64,000 nucleotides of DNA from Fictibacillus sp. b24 (GCF_030348825.1 NZ_JAUCES010000005.1:62001-126000); one strand, 5' to 3'; counted from the stretch's first letter, positions 25,277 to 37,009 are shown. Numbers and translations: made by a program. Notes: a model not told the origin generated them from the sequence alone.

Positions 25277-26393
25277 CTTCAATAAAGAGGTCGTTTCTGC
25301 TTTTCAGTGCAAGGAACTCACCGGTGGAGTCCAGTTTTATCATCGGTCTTGTCGGTTGGCTTTCTTCTATAAATACAATTTCCCCAACGTCATAGTTTGT
25401 TAGTCTTACACGGCTTCCGACAGAGAAAGTGGACAGCCCCGATAACAGAGCGGAAATGACTTGATGATCAAACTTCCCAAACTGATCCTTCATCATCATC
25501 TCGATCACTTTAAATGCAGACTGTTTGCTTCGATATGGCCGCTCGGCTGTCATGGCTAGATATACGTCTGCAATTGCAAGGACCTTACTGAAAGGATGAA
25601 GTTTGTTTCCTTGCACTTTTAACGGATAGCCAGATCCATCTTCTCTTTCGTGATGCTGCAGAACGCCAAGCAGAACACCTTCTTTAATAGATGGTATCTT
25701 TTTAAGCATATTGTAACCATGAATCGTATGCTTTTTTACTTCATCAAACTCAAGCGTTGTTAAGGAACCACTCTTTTTTAATAAAGTTGGCTGAACTTTT
25801 GACATTCCACAATCTGAGAGCACTCCTGCTATACCGATCTGGATGCAATCCCCGCTTGAAAAATTTAGTTTCTTCGCTAAGAACGTGCTTAAAATACCAA
25901 CTGAGACAGCATGGTGATAAATATAGTCGGAACTCGTAGCGTAATGATGCAGCAGTAAAATCTCTCGCGGGACGTTCGCCCCTGCCTCAAGGACAGGAAG
26001 AACACTCTGTCGCACTTCGAGCATGTCGACCGGACTGCCAGATTGCCAATTTGTAAAAAGCTGCTTATATCGCTTTACGGTTTGAAGGTATAATCCGGCA
26101 AACGATGCTTCTTCTTTTTCTGGTTTCACGTTAAGTGCTTTTTCTTCCGATTTGGCTGCTTCACCTTTAGCAGATTCACCTTTAATAGAGGTTTCTTTTT
26201 TTCTATTCGAAGGCGTTGTACCAAAACCAGATTCATTTAAAACATCAATCTCTTCAATTTGAAAACGAGTCAGCACACGCAGATGCTCTGAATTCAAAAT
26301 AGTATTTCTGTTAACGATTGGCTGATTAGTCATGGAGAATACATCCTGAACCATCATCTGACCGACCTTTGCTTGACTCGTTTTAATCTTCAT
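25263..26393 (-). CDS. HD-GYP-like protein with altered HD pair
   Basis: 376 residues. The family hydrolyses cyclic di-GMP with a metal site. Residues about 1-70 are a family N-terminal part, about 70-95 a charged linker (KGESAKGEAAKSEEKA), then the HD-GYP domain with HHAVSVG, KKHTIHGYNML, HHEREDGSGYP and AIADVYLAMTAERPYRS. The usual LLHDIGK, which gives the domain its name, reads VLSDCGM here: His to Ser and Lys to Met. Activity is therefore doubtful; a binding or regulatory role is possible. A short C-terminal domain follows (FSVGSRVRLTNYDVGEIV). The gene follows gyrA with its own terminator. Confidence 0.85.
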   Translation of the reverse strand: MKIKTSQAKVGQMMVQDVFSMTNQPIVNRNTILNSEHLRVLTRFQIEEIDVLNESGFGTTPSNRKKETSIKGESAKGEAAKSEEKALNVKPEKEEASFAGLYLQTVKRYKQLFTNWQSGSPVDMLEVRQSVLPVLEAGANVPREILLLHHYATSSDYIYHHAVSVGILSTFLAKKLNFSSGDCIQIGIAGVLSDCGMSKVQPTLLKKSGSLTTLEFDEVKKHTIHGYNMLKKIPSIKEGVLLGVLQHHEREDGSGYPLKVQGNKLHPFSKVLAIADVYLAMTAERPYRSKQSAFKVIEMMMKDQFGKFDHQVISALLSGLSTFSVGSRVRLTNYDVGEIVFIEESQPTRPMIKLDSTGEFLALKSRNDLFIEELLS

Positions 26394-26442
26394 ACGTATG
26401 ATACTCCTTTAATTTGGAAATTCTTACTTTCATTTTACATAT

Positions 26443-26480
26443 AAAAAAGAGGAAAATGTATAGTCATTTTCCTCTTTTAA
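26443..26480 (-). terminator. Terminator after gyrA
   Basis: Minus-strand AAAAGAGGAAAATG / CATTTTCCTCTTTT hairpin followed by a T-run. Confidence 0.92.
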
Positions 26481-26484
26481 GAAA

Positions 26485-29043
26485 TTACTCGTTATTCTCT
26501 TCGTTTTCTTCTGAATCTGCAGCAGTTGTTTGTTCGGTTTCTTCAGTTGCAGTTGGTGCTTCACCTTCAATTACGATCGGGTCACCATTTTCATCTAAGA
26601 TCTCATCCGTTTCTTCTTCACGTTCGACAACAGCTACGGTTGCTACGTGGTTCGAATCGTTCATGGTCATCAGTCTAACACCTTGCGTGTTACGTCCCAT
26701 TTGAGAGATTCCTGAAATGTTCATTCGAATAATGATCCCTTTAGCGGTAATAATCATGAGATCTTCTTCGTCTGTTACGGTCTTCAATGTAACAACTGGA
26801 CCGTTCTTTTCAGTGATGTTTACGGTTTTGATCCCCTTACCACCACGTGATTGAAGTCGGTATTCACTCATAGGTGTACGTTTTCCATAACCTCTATCCG
26901 TTACTATCAAGATGTCTTGTGTTTCATCCAAGACTTCCATCCCTACAACAGCATCGTCGTCACCAAGGGTAATCGCTTTAACACCAGTAGCTGTTCTGCC
27001 CATAGATCTAACATCTGTTTCTTGATAACGGATTGACATACCTTGCTTCGTTCCTACGATGATATCCTTTGTTCCATCTGTCAAACGAACGCCCATCAGT
27101 TCGTCCTCTTCACGAAGGTTGATCGCAAAAAGTCCGCCTTTACGGATGTTGCTGTACGCTGATAACGGAGAACGTTTCGTAATTCCTTGCTTCGTCATGA
27201 AATTAAGGTAGATTTCATCACTTTCCATATCTTCAACCGGTATTACAGCTGAAATCGTCTCACCTTGTTCGATCTGCAGCAAGTTGATGATCGGAATTCC
27301 TTTTGCTGTTCTTCCGTATTCAGGAATCTCGTAGCCTTTTAGCCTATAAGCTTTCCCTTTATTCGTAAAGAATAGGATATAGTTATGCGTATTTGTCGTA
27401 AACAACTGCTCGACAAAGTCATCTTCACTCGTGCCCATTCCTTGAATCCCTTTTCCTCCACGGCGCTGTGAACGATAAGTGGAAATAGGAAGACGCTTGA
27501 TGTAGCCTTTGTTCGTTAATGTAATAACGATGTTTGAACGAGGAATCAGATCTTCGTCTTCGATACTATTAAATCCTACAGAAATGATTGTACGTCTTGG
27601 GTTATCGTATTTTTCCTTGATTTCAGTCAGCTCAGTACGAATGATCTCAAGAATTTTCTCTTCATCTGCTAAGATTGCTCTTAATTCAGTAATTATAGCA
27701 ACTAGATCATTATATTCGTTCTCGATCTTGTCTCGCTCTAAACCTGTTAAGCGCTGCAATCGCATATCTAAAATAGCTTGAGATTGCTCGTAGCTTAATT
27801 CAAACTTCTCCATCAATCCTTCACGAGCAATGTCAGTTGTTCTTGAACCACGGATCATTGCGATTACTTCATCCAGATGATCAAGTGCGATACGGAGACC
27901 TTCTAAGATATGAGCTCTCGCTTCTGCTTTTTTAAGATCAAATTCCGTACGGCGGCGAATGATAACTTGCTGATGCTTCAAATAATGATAAAGAAATTCT
28001 TTTATGTTGAGAACCTTTGGATGCCCATCAACAAGTGCTAGCATATTGATACCAAAGCTTGTCTGAAGAGCTGTTTGTTTATATAAATTATTTAAAATAA
28101 CATTTGCATTTGCGTCACGGCGTACTTCCATCACGATACGCATACCGTTTCGGTCAGACTCATCACGAAGGTCCGTGATTCCTTCAATCTTTTTATCGCG
28201 AACGAGTTCAGCGATTTTTTCGATAAGACGAGCTTTGTTTACTTGGTAAGGAAGCTCAGTCACGATGATCGCTTGTTTTCCGCTAGGCATCTCTTCGATC
28301 TCGGCTTTAGCACGGATAATGATAGAACCTCTTCCGGTTTGGTAAGCCTTACGAATTCCTTCACGCCCTAAAATTTCACCGGCGGTAGGAAAGTCTGGGC
28401 CTGGGATAATTTCCATCAGCTCAGGGATTGTGATATCCGGATTTTCACTTACTGCTAAAACTCCATCGATTACCTCACCTAAGTGATGCGGCGGAATGTT
28501 CGTTGCCATACCAACCGCGATTCCAGCAGCACCATTTACGAGTAAGTTCGGAAAACGGGCAGGTAGTACAACGGGCTCTTGTTCAGATCCATCATAGTTA
28601 TCTTTGTAACCGATCGTGTCTTTGTTTATGTCTCGCACCATTTCCATGGCGATTTTAGACATACGCGCCTCAGTATAACGCATTGCTGCCGCAGCATCGC
28701 CGTCGACCGAACCGAAGTTACCGTGGCCATCGATCAGCATGTGGCGGAAGTTGAAATCCTGTGCCATACGAACCATCGTATCGTATACAGCAGAGTCGCC
28801 GTGAGGATGGTACTTACCGATTACTTCACCAACGATACGAGCAGACTTTTTATATGCCTTGTCGGCAGTCATGCCAAGATCATTCATGGCATAAAGAATA
28901 CGTCGGTGAACGGGCTTTAATCCGTCACGTACATCTGGCAATGCTCGGCTGACAATAACACTCATGGCATAATCCATAAAGGATGCACGCATTTCCGTAC
29001 TAATATTTATTTCTTTAATCCGGGAACGTTCCATTTCAGACAT
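26485..29043 (-). CDS. gyrA: DNA gyrase subunit A
   Basis: 852 residues from the ATG at 29043, which has GGAGGT 7 bp upstream; another ATG five codons earlier lacks one. GyrA carries the breakage-reunion activity that introduces negative supercoils with GyrB. The catalytic Tyr is in [12 protein letters not shown] (about 123) and the quinolone-determining region reads [13 protein letters not shown], apparently wild type. The C-terminal half has the six-bladed pinwheel with the GyrA box RRGGKGI (about 535 on). The last 40 residues are strongly acidic. It lies 145 bp after gyrB. Confidence 0.98.
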   Translation of the reverse strand: MSEMERSRIKEINISTEMRASFMDYAMSVIVSRALPDVRDGLKPVHRRILYAMNDLGMTADKAYKKSARIVGEVIGKYHPHGDSAVYDTMVRMAQDFNFRHMLIDGHGNFGSVDGDAAAAMRYTEARMSKIAMEMVRDINKDTIGYKDNYDGSEQEPVVLPARFPNLLVNGAAGIAVGMATNIPPHHLGEVIDGVLAVSENPDITIPELMEIIPGPDFPTAGEILGREGIRKAYQTGRGSIIIRAKAEIEEMPSGKQAIIVTELPYQVNKARLIEKIAELVRDKKIEGITDLRDESDRNGMRIVMEVRRDANANVILNNLYKQTALQTSFGINMLALVDGHPKVLNIKEFLYHYLKHQQVIIRRRTEFDLKKAEARAHILEGLRIALDHLDEVIAMIRGSRTTDIAREGLMEKFELSYEQSQAILDMRLQRLTGLERDKIENEYNDLVAIITELRAILADEEKILEIIRTELTEIKEKYDNPRRTIISVGFNSIEDEDLIPRSNIVITLTNKGYIKRLPISTYRSQRRGGKGIQGMGTSEDDFVEQLFTTNTHNYILFFTNKGKAYRLKGYEIPEYGRTAKGIPIINLLQIEQGETISAVIPVEDMESDEIYLNFMTKQGITKRSPLSAYSNIRKGGLFAINLREEDELMGVRLTDGTKDIIVGTKQGMSIRYQETDVRSMGRTATGVKAITLGDDDAVVGMEVLDETQDILIVTDRGYGKRTPMSEYRLQSRGGKGIKTVNITEKNGPVVTLKTVTDEEDLMIITAKGIIIRMNISGISQMGRNTQGVRLMTMNDSNHVATVAVVEREEETDEILDENGDPIVIEGEAPTATEETEQTTAADSEENEENNE

Positions 29044-29188
29044 TCGTTTTACCTCCATAACCTCTTAAAAACAGGTTTTTAAAGCCCCCTAATTCGAGCT
29101 TAAACGAACCGAAACTGGACCTTGTCCAGCTTCAGCAATTTCTATATTTTAGTTTCAGCACAAAAAGGAAGTACTGAAACGTTCTTAA

Positions 29189-31141
<1,953 letters not shown>

Positions 31142-31167
31142 TTAAAAACGCTTTATTTATAAAACCT

Positions 31168-31437
31168 TTATTTTATATTCCAGCCATTTTCAAGTTCGAG
31201 GCGATCAGAGGCTCTCTTTTTTAACGTAGAGGCAGACAGAGGAGATAGATAGATCGTTTTGTCTGTTATGATTACAGATTTTGCAGCATTCCCGCTAAGA
31301 TCAGTTAAGGTCTGATTGCTTTCATGCTTTTTAAGAAACTCACCAGCTAACTCAGAAGCTTTTAATGCATTGATATCCAAGATTGCAAGTACATCTTTAG
31401 AATGAATAACTTCTTCATCACCTAAATGCAGAAGCAA
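31168..31437 (-). CDS. remB: Matrix regulator RemB-like (DUF370)
   Basis: 89 residues from a TTG at 31437, whose product begins MLLHLGDEEV like B. subtilis MYIHLGDDFV; AGGTGA lies 5 bp upstream. A GTG at 31446 would add three residues. The region before the end, YLSPLSASTLKKRA, is the family signature. RemA/RemB-type proteins are DNA-binding regulators of biofilm matrix and osmoprotection genes in B. subtilis. It sits between recF and gyrB, as expected. Confidence 0.93.
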   Translation of the reverse strand: MLLHLGDEEVIHSKDVLAILDINALKASELAGEFLKKHESNQTLTDLSGNAAKSVIITDKTIYLSPLSASTLKKRASDRLELENGWNIK

Positions 31438-31447
31438 TGTCCTCACC

Positions 31448-32569
31448 TCATTTCAAACGTTCTATAGAGCCTGAATGAACTTTATATGTTGCGGCTTTCT
31501 CCAGTGTTTCGTGATGTATTCCTTCCACACTGGTCGTTGTAACAAAGGTTTGTACTTTCCCTTGAATCGTATTTAAAAGATGAGATTGTCTGAAATCATC
31601 TAGTTCAGATAACACATCGTCCAAGAGGAGGATCGGGTATTCTCCGACTTCTGAATGAATCAAATCAATTTCAGCAAGCTTCAAAGAGAGAGCAGTCGTA
31701 CGCTGCTGTCCTTGAGATCCGAATGTCTGCACGTCTTTTCCGTTAACAGAAAAAAGCAAATCATCCCGATGAGGACCAAATAAAGAAGTTCCCCGTTCAA
31801 TCTCTTTTTCTTTTATTTTACCAAACTTTATATGAAACGCTTCTATCATTTTCGACAAGTCGAGCTCATCACATACCTCTATAGTCGGTTTGTAATGAAT
31901 TTTTAAACTTTCTAAGCCTCTAGATATTCCATGATGAATAGGCTCTGCCCAACTTTGGAGCTTTTCCATGTAATTCATGCGTTTCAGCGTCACTCTGGCC
32001 GCTTTATCAATAAGCTGTTCGGTTAAGATCTCCAGCATCGTCATATTTTCCGGACTTTTTTTGCGATACATCTCTCTTAATAAAGAGTTTCGCTGAGATA
32101 AAATCTTTTGGTACACAGAAAGGTCATTTAAGTAAACCGCGTTAACCTGGCCGATTTCCATGTCAATAAAACGACGACGCACCTGCGGACTGCCTTTTAC
32201 AAGATTGAGATCCTCAGGTGCAAACATGACCACATTAAGATGTCCGACGTAATCTGTTAATCGTCTCTGTTCAATGCGGCTGATTTTCGCTTTTTTTCCT
32301 TTTTGTGAGATGACGAGGCTTAAATCAAAAGAACTGTTTCTCTTTTTGATGCTACCCTCTATTTTAGCATATTCTTCGTCCCAAGATATCAACTCTTTAT
32401 CTTTTGCCGTTCGATAGGATCTCGCCATAGCCAAAACATAGATGGATTCCATGACGTTTGTTTTCCCTTGGGCATTCTCACCGAGAAAAACATTGACCTT
32501 ATTCTCAAATTCAAGAGACTGTTCTTTATAGTTACGGTAATTCCTAAGTTGAAGCTTTTCAATATGCAA
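31448..32569 (-). CDS. recF: DNA replication and repair protein RecF
   Basis: 373 residues. An SMC-like ATPase that guides RecOR to gap edges. Walker [10 protein letters not shown] (about 30-38), signature [18 protein letters not shown] and Walker [14 protein letters not shown] are intact. It starts [17 protein letters not shown], 11 bp after yaaA, and ends 10 bp before remB, so these form one operon. Confidence 0.98.
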   Translation of the reverse strand: MHIEKLQLRNYRNYKEQSLEFENKVNVFLGENAQGKTNVMESIYVLAMARSYRTAKDKELISWDEEYAKIEGSIKKRNSSFDLSLVISQKGKKAKISRIEQRRLTDYVGHLNVVMFAPEDLNLVKGSPQVRRRFIDMEIGQVNAVYLNDLSVYQKILSQRNSLLREMYRKKSPENMTMLEILTEQLIDKAARVTLKRMNYMEKLQSWAEPIHHGISRGLESLKIHYKPTIEVCDELDLSKMIEAFHIKFGKIKEKEIERGTSLFGPHRDDLLFSVNGKDVQTFGSQGQQRTTALSLKLAEIDLIHSEVGEYPILLLDDVLSELDDFRQSHLLNTIQGKVQTFVTTTSVEGIHHETLEKAATYKVHSGSIERLK

Positions 32570-32580
32570 AGGGATTCCCC

Positions 32581-32796
32581 CTATTCCGTTGTTACCTTAA
32601 ACTCTCCTACGTCCGGAATGGACACGACATCACCCGCATATAATTTTTTCCCTCGGCGTGTTTCATGCTCTCCGTTCACAAGAACTTCATGTTCTGCTAA
32701 ATACCATTTTACCATTCCTCCCGATTGGATGACATCGGTAGTTTTCAACAGTTGTTGAAGTGTTATAAATTCTGTGTTGATCTTAACGTTTTCCAT
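32581..32796 (-). CDS. yaaA: S4-domain RNA-binding protein YaaA (RlbA)
   Basis: 71 residues, from [15 protein letters not shown]; the frame continues upstream into repeat R5 but the ATG at 32796 has AGGAGGT. The S4-like fold is seen in [28 protein letters not shown] and [12 protein letters not shown]. In bacilli it lies between dnaN and recF. The exact role is unsettled; ribosome-related RNA binding is proposed. Confidence 0.93.
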   Translation of the reverse strand: MENVKINTEFITLQQLLKTTDVIQSGGMVKWYLAEHEVLVNGEHETRRGKKLYAGDVVSIPDVGEFKVTTE

Positions 32797-32837
32797 TTTT
32801 AAAAAAACCTCCTGGTTGTTTCTTTGTTGATTGTGAA

Positions 32838-32970
32838 TGTGGTTGATCTGCGTTCCAGGTGCTCGCTTTCCGCGGGGCGTGCGGTGAGCCACCTCGGCGC
32901 TTCGCTCTTAGGTGTCTCACCTGTCCCGCTGATCCCCCAGGAGTCTCGCACCTTGCACTCCGATCAACTA
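32838..32970 (+). repeat. Palindromic repeat copy R5 (reference copy of the family)
   Basis: About 133 bp. The outer arms pair imperfectly: left GGTTGATCTGCGTTCCAGG and GTGCTCGCTTTCCGCGGGG; right CAGGAGTCTCGCACCTTGCA and CTCCGATCAACT. The middle is GGTGAGCCACCT, then a loop, then AGGTGTCTCACC. The whole element can fold into one long hairpin on either strand. Eleven copies lie in this window, all intergenic, none with an open frame or transposase. It lies in the leader of yaaA-recF-remB-gyrB. Confidence 0.92.
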
Positions 32971-33065
32971 GTCATAGAAGAGAAAAATGAATAACAATTA
33001 TTAAAAATCAAAAACCTGATAGTCCTAGTGTCTCCAAAAAACGATGGACTTAGAAAGAAAAGAAA

Positions 33066-33090
33066 GCCACCGGTCATTCCGGCAGCTTTA
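33066..33090 (-). terminator. Terminator after dnaN
   Basis: Minus-strand GCTGCCGG / CCGGTGGC hairpin (one G-T pair) followed by TTTCTTTTC; moderate T-run. Confidence 0.75.
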
Positions 33091-33094
33091 TATA

Positions 33095-34237
33095 TTAGTA
33101 AGTTCTTACAGGTAAGATTAACTGGCGAATCGTATCATCTGATACGGGCTGGATGAGGAACGGTCTCATCGCACCTGTGAATAGAATGCTGATTTCTGAG
33201 CAATCCATTACTTTAAGAGCTTCCATTACGTACTTTGCGTTAAACGAAATCTTCAGCTCTTCTCCTTCGATTTCTTCTGCGATCATGTGTTCAAAAACTT
33301 TACCGATCTCAGGAGAGTTTGAAGAAAGTTCGATGGTTTGGTTATCGAGTGTAGCTAATTTAACTACATTGTTTCGTCCTTCTCTCGCCAATAGAGAAGC
33401 ACGGTCGATCGCTTGTAAAAATTCTTTTGTTTTCAGCACGAACGTCGTCTTGCTCTCTGAAGGAATCAACTTCGATGTATCAGGATAGTTGCCATCTAAT
33501 AGTCTTGAGAACAGCAAAATGTTCTTAGCCTTAAATAGAATCTGATTGTTCGTTACAACAATCTGTACTTTTTCTGCAGACTCATCAAGAATTTTAGAAA
33601 GTTCGTTCAAGCTTTTACCAGGAATAACTACGTTTTGAAAAGATAGTTCTTCAGCTTGTGAATCAATCGGCATCTTGCGTTCTGCCAATCTATGGCTATC
33701 TGTTGCAATACAGTTAAGTACACCATCAACTAACGTCCAATTCACACCTGTTAAGATAGGGCGTGTTTCTGAGGCGGACACCGCAAAGACAGTTTGACGG
33801 ATCATTGTTTTTAGAAGATCACTTTGAATTTCAAATACTAAATCCTCTTCAATCTGCGGTAATCTTGGGTATTCTTCTGGATCAAGGCCTAACAGACTAA
33901 ATTCAGAGGCACCAGAACGAAGCGTTGTTTCAAAACGTTCTCCAACTTCAATCTCAACAGATTCATTCGGAAGCTTTTTAACGATCTCCGAAAAATAACG
34001 AGCTGGAAGAACGACACTTCCTTCTTGTTTCACTTCGATATGTACAAGATCGCCTTCTTCAACCGGTATCAGTCGTTCAATAGAAATATCAGAATCACTA
34101 CCAGTCAGATGTACACCATCATATGTCACTTCCATTTTGATTCCCGTTAAAATTGGAATAGTAGTTCGGGATGATACAGCTTTCATGACATCTTGAACAG
34201 CTTCGATCAATTGGTTTAATTGAATCTTAACTTTCAT
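33095..34237 (-). CDS. dnaN: DNA polymerase III sliding clamp (beta)
   Basis: 380 residues from MKVKIQLNQLIEAVQDV (ATG at 34237, after a GGGGGGC-type site); 31 further upstream codons in frame run into the origin element and are not coding. The three-domain clamp is complete, ending in MRPFLIQPVSDDTIRQLILPVRTY, the usual C-terminal peptide-binding face. It is a DNA clamp for PolC and other partners. It is downstream of dnaA with the unwinding region of oriC between them. Confidence 0.98.
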   Translation of the reverse strand: MKVKIQLNQLIEAVQDVMKAVSSRTTIPILTGIKMEVTYDGVHLTGSDSDISIERLIPVEEGDLVHIEVKQEGSVVLPARYFSEIVKKLPNESVEIEVGERFETTLRSGASEFSLLGLDPEEYPRLPQIEEDLVFEIQSDLLKTMIRQTVFAVSASETRPILTGVNWTLVDGVLNCIATDSHRLAERKMPIDSQAEELSFQNVVIPGKSLNELSKILDESAEKVQIVVTNNQILFKAKNILLFSRLLDGNYPDTSKLIPSESKTTFVLKTKEFLQAIDRASLLAREGRNNVVKLATLDNQTIELSSNSPEIGKVFEHMIAEEIEGEELKISFNAKYVMEALKVMDCSEISILFTGAMRPFLIQPVSDDTIRQLILPVRTY

Positions 34238-34409
34238 TATTTTGCCCCCCTGATATTTATTAAAATCTTTTAAAAAAATAGTAGTAATAGTACTAGGCGC
34301 TGTGAATGTGTGGATAACTCCAGAAAACAAAGATAGAACAGCCTATCCACATGTGGACAGACTGTGCATAAAGTAACTGTAGTTATTCACAGTATTCAGT
34401 GTTGTTTAT
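34238..34409. other. oriC, dnaA-dnaN part: unwinding element and DnaA boxes
   Basis: Holds an AT-rich run (34255-34280), six DnaA-trio-like triplets TAGTAGTAATAGTACTAG (34279-34296), a short GC step (34297-34300) and then DnaA boxes: TGTGAATGT (weak, 34301), TGTGGATAA (34309-34317), CTATCCACA (34343), TGTGGACAG (34352) and TTATTCACA (34383). This order, trios - GC step - box, is the basal unwinding system described for B. subtilis. Confidence 0.88.
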
Positions 34410-35765
34410 TTAATTAGATTTAAGCTGATCGTGAATTTCTTGCACTTTCTTTTGCAATACATGATCAGTAATCAGCAACGTTGAGATCTTTTCATGAGCA
34501 TGAAGTACGGTAGTATGATCACGCCCTCCAAATTCCTCACCAATTTTAGGCAAAGAGTTATCTGTAAGCTCACGAGATAAATACATGGCGATCTGTCTAG
34601 GAAAAGCAACGGATTTTGTTCTCTTTTTAGCCGTAAAATCTTCTAACTTAACGTTATAATGCTTACCAACAACTTCTTGGATATGGTGGATGGTAAGTGT
34701 TCTTGGCTTTGCAGAAGGAATAATATCACGAAGAGCTTCTGCAGCTAAGTCTGCATTCATATCTTGATTAATTAAAGAAGAATAAGCAACTACACGAATA
34801 AGTGCACCTTCAAGTTCTCTAATGTTCGTATCAATTTGATTTGCGATATAAAGCATTACTTCATTTGGTATATCCAGACCTTCAGCTTTCGCCTTTTTGC
34901 GGAGAATTGCGATCCGCGTTTCCAAGTCTGGCGGAGTGATATCTGTTATAAGTCCCCATTCAAATCGCGAGCGAAGTCTGTCTTCAAGTGTCGGAATCTC
35001 TTTTGGAGGCCGGTCACTCGAGATAACAATCTGCTTGCTTTCTTCATGAAGTGCATTGAATGTATGGAAAAATTCCTCTTGAGTCTGTTCTTTTCCCGCA
35101 AGGAATTGAATATCATCTATTAGAAGCACGTCCACACTGCGAAATTTGTTGCGAAATTCAACCGTTTTATTGTCACGAATCGAGTTAATGAATTCGTTCG
35201 TAAATTTTTCGGATGATAAATAAACTACCTTAGCTCCAGGATTATGTTCCAATACATAATGGCCAATCGCATGCATTAAGTGAGTTTTCCCAAGTCCAAC
35301 TCCACCATATATAAACAGCGGGTTATAGGCTTTAGCCGGTGCTTCGGCAACAGCTAATGAAGCAGCATGGGCAAAACGGTTTCCTGATCCGATAACGAAT
35401 CGGTCAAATGTATATTTAGGATTCAACATACTTTGAGAAACTTCTTCGTGAGGTTCATTTGCTGCTTTTGGGGCTTTTTTCATGGAAAGTTCCAGATCCA
35501 AGTCTACATCTGTCTGATTTTGTGGAATGATGAACTTCACGTCAAGCGCTGCACCTGTAACGTCCAGCAATGTTTCTGAAATGATGCCTGCATATCTGGA
35601 TTCCAGCCAGTCACGGGCAAACTCATTTGGCGCAGTGATTACAAGCGTATCATTTTGCAGTGCATGCGCTGTTGTTGATTTTAACCAAGTCTCAAAGCTA
35701 GGCTTACTGACTTTTGTCTCAATAGCAGCAAGTGCTTTGGACCATAGGTCATTGATGTTTTCCAA
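34410..35765 (-). CDS. dnaA: Chromosomal replication initiator DnaA
   Basis: 451 residues. DnaA binds the boxes around its own gene and opens oriC. Domain I (about 1-85, [16 protein letters not shown]), a linker, domain III AAA+ with Walker [10 protein letters not shown] (about 153) and [13 protein letters not shown], and domain IV with the box-reading signature [15 protein letters not shown]. The start is a TTG with AAGGGGGG 8 bp upstream. Transcription runs leftward from the upstream box cluster, allowing autoregulation. Confidence 0.98.
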   Translation of the reverse strand: MENINDLWSKALAAIETKVSKPSFETWLKSTTAHALQNDTLVITAPNEFARDWLESRYAGIISETLLDVTGAALDVKFIIPQNQTDVDLDLELSMKKAPKAANEPHEEVSQSMLNPKYTFDRFVIGSGNRFAHAASLAVAEAPAKAYNPLFIYGGVGLGKTHLMHAIGHYVLEHNPGAKVVYLSSEKFTNEFINSIRDNKTVEFRNKFRSVDVLLIDDIQFLAGKEQTQEEFFHTFNALHEESKQIVISSDRPPKEIPTLEDRLRSRFEWGLITDITPPDLETRIAILRKKAKAEGLDIPNEVMLYIANQIDTNIRELEGALIRVVAYSSLINQDMNADLAAEALRDIIPSAKPRTLTIHHIQEVVGKHYNVKLEDFTAKKRTKSVAFPRQIAMYLSRELTDNSLPKIGEEFGGRDHTTVLHAHEKISTLLITDHVLQKKVQEIHDQLKSN

Positions 35766-35829
35766 CCAATTTACCCCCCTTATCTCTTTGAATTATCCTA
35801 TTTCAGCAGTTGTTTTCCTCGGTGTACAA

Positions 35830-36205
35830 GGTTTGTACAGCAAGTGAATACATATGAATAAAAATAAAAAGTCCACACCTTATGTGAATGATAATTAATA
35901 TAGTAGATAATAGGATTATGAACAGTTAAATAGCATCTGTGGACAACCTTTCTAACAGCTCGAAAAACCTGTCCACAAGTTTATCCACAGCTTGTGAATA
36001 ACTTTACATGCGAGTCATGTTGCTAACGAGTTAAAACACAACAAGCATATCAAAAATAATCAAGCTTGGCAACGGATTATTGTTACTTATCCACAACGCC
36101 CATACCTTGTGTAGAAAAGTTGTCCACAACACTAGATTTTGTGTAAAACGTGTCGATAATTGGTGTGGATAATGAAAAACGTGTCGAAAAAGATGTCCAC
36201 AGGCA
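35830..36205. other. oriC, upstream DnaA-box cluster
   Basis: At least eight DnaA-box-like 9-mers in 370 bp: AAGTCCACA 35869, TGTGGACAA 35938, CTGTCCACA 35969, TTATCCACA 35981, TGTGAATAA 35993, TTATCCACA 36087, TTGTCCACA 36120, TGTGGATAA 36164 and ATGTCCACA 36193. Three are perfect TTATCCACA-type sites. This corresponds to the incA/incB part of B. subtilis oriC. The stretch 36206-36874 holds two palindromic repeats and the rpmH promoter, no gene. Confidence 0.93.
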
Positions 36206-36308
36206 AGAGGATAAAGAATTTGGAGAACGTTGTAGAATGATTTAAATTGCTTTTGAAGTCTTCTTTTACGGAGATTGGGTACTTGGGTACTGCATTGTTG
36301 CTTTTGTT

Positions 36309-36443
36309 AGTAATTGATTTACGCTCCAGGTTGCTCGCTTTCCACGGGGCGAACGGTGAGCCTCCTGCCGCTTTGCGCCATTAGGAGTCTCCACCTGACC
36401 GCTCGTCCCGTAGGAGTCTCGCACCTTGCGCTCCAATCAATTT
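36309..36443 (+). repeat. Palindromic repeat copy R6
   Basis: Family copy with CTCCT / AGGAG inner stem, about 100 bp from the last DnaA box. It faces copy R7 (opposite orientation) 147 bp away. Confidence 0.9.
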
Positions 36444-36590
36444 GCAGTGATGAAAAAATAAAATGCAACAATATGTAAGAAAAGATACTTTCTAAAAAAA
36501 TTTAGTTTTTGTTTTGCCTTTATCGAAATGTTGATTGGTTTGGAAGATCTGCTACTAGCTGAACCTCTCAAATGTCATTTTCTTCATTAG

Positions 36591-36727
36591 CAAGTTGATC
36601 GTAGTGCAAGGTGCGAGACTCCTGCGGGACAGGTGGGCAGGTGAGACACTTATAAGTGAAACGTCCAAATGTGGCTCACCGCCTGCCCCGCGGAAAGCGA
36701 AGCACCTGGAACGGAGATCAACCCTTT
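36591..36727 (-). repeat. Palindromic repeat copy R7 (inverted orientation)
   Basis: The only copy in the window in reverse orientation: it starts AAGTTGATCGTAGTGCAAGG and ends ACGGAGATCAACC. With R6 it forms a large inverted pair between oriC and rpmH. Confidence 0.9.
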
Positions 36728-36795
36728 CAAATCGGAGATTAAATACTTTCAAAGACAACAAAGTATCCTAAAACAGCTTAAAAATTAAATCCAGC

Positions 36796-36825
36796 TTGAC
36801 AAAAGAAGGGGTCAGTCATTATAAT
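36796..36825 (+). promoter_or_regulatory. rpmH promoter
   Basis: TTGACA (36796-36801), 18 bp, TATAAT (36820-36825): both hexamers are perfect. The start would be about 36832, 40 bp before the gene. Confidence 0.88.
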
Positions 36826-36874
36826 TTGTTAGACTGTCTTTTATAAAAGATATCCTCAGGGAGGTGTAATATAC

Positions 36875-37009
36875 ATGAAACCTACATTTCAACCGAACAA
36901 CCGTAAGCGTAAGAAGGTACATGGTTTCCGTGCACGTATGGCTACTAAGAACGGTCGTAAAGTTCTAGCTCGCCGTCGTCAAAAGGGAAGAAAAGTGTTA
37001 TCCGCATAG
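36875..37009 (+). CDS. rpmH: Ribosomal protein L34
   Basis: 44 residues, complete: begins [18 protein letters not shown] and ends [12 protein letters not shown], the usual L34 pattern of Lys/Arg-rich helix. It is a large-subunit protein and the first gene right of oriC in bacilli. The ribosome site is GGGAGGTG. It has its own terminator before rnpA. Confidence 0.98.
   Translation: MKPTFQPNNRKRKKVHGFRARMATKNGRKVLARRRQKGRKVLSA

Noticed and set aside
36309-36727. Possible CRISPR array from the repeated GC-rich blocks
   Set aside because: Copies are 130 bp long, palindromic, widely dispersed and without regular spacers; no cas genes.
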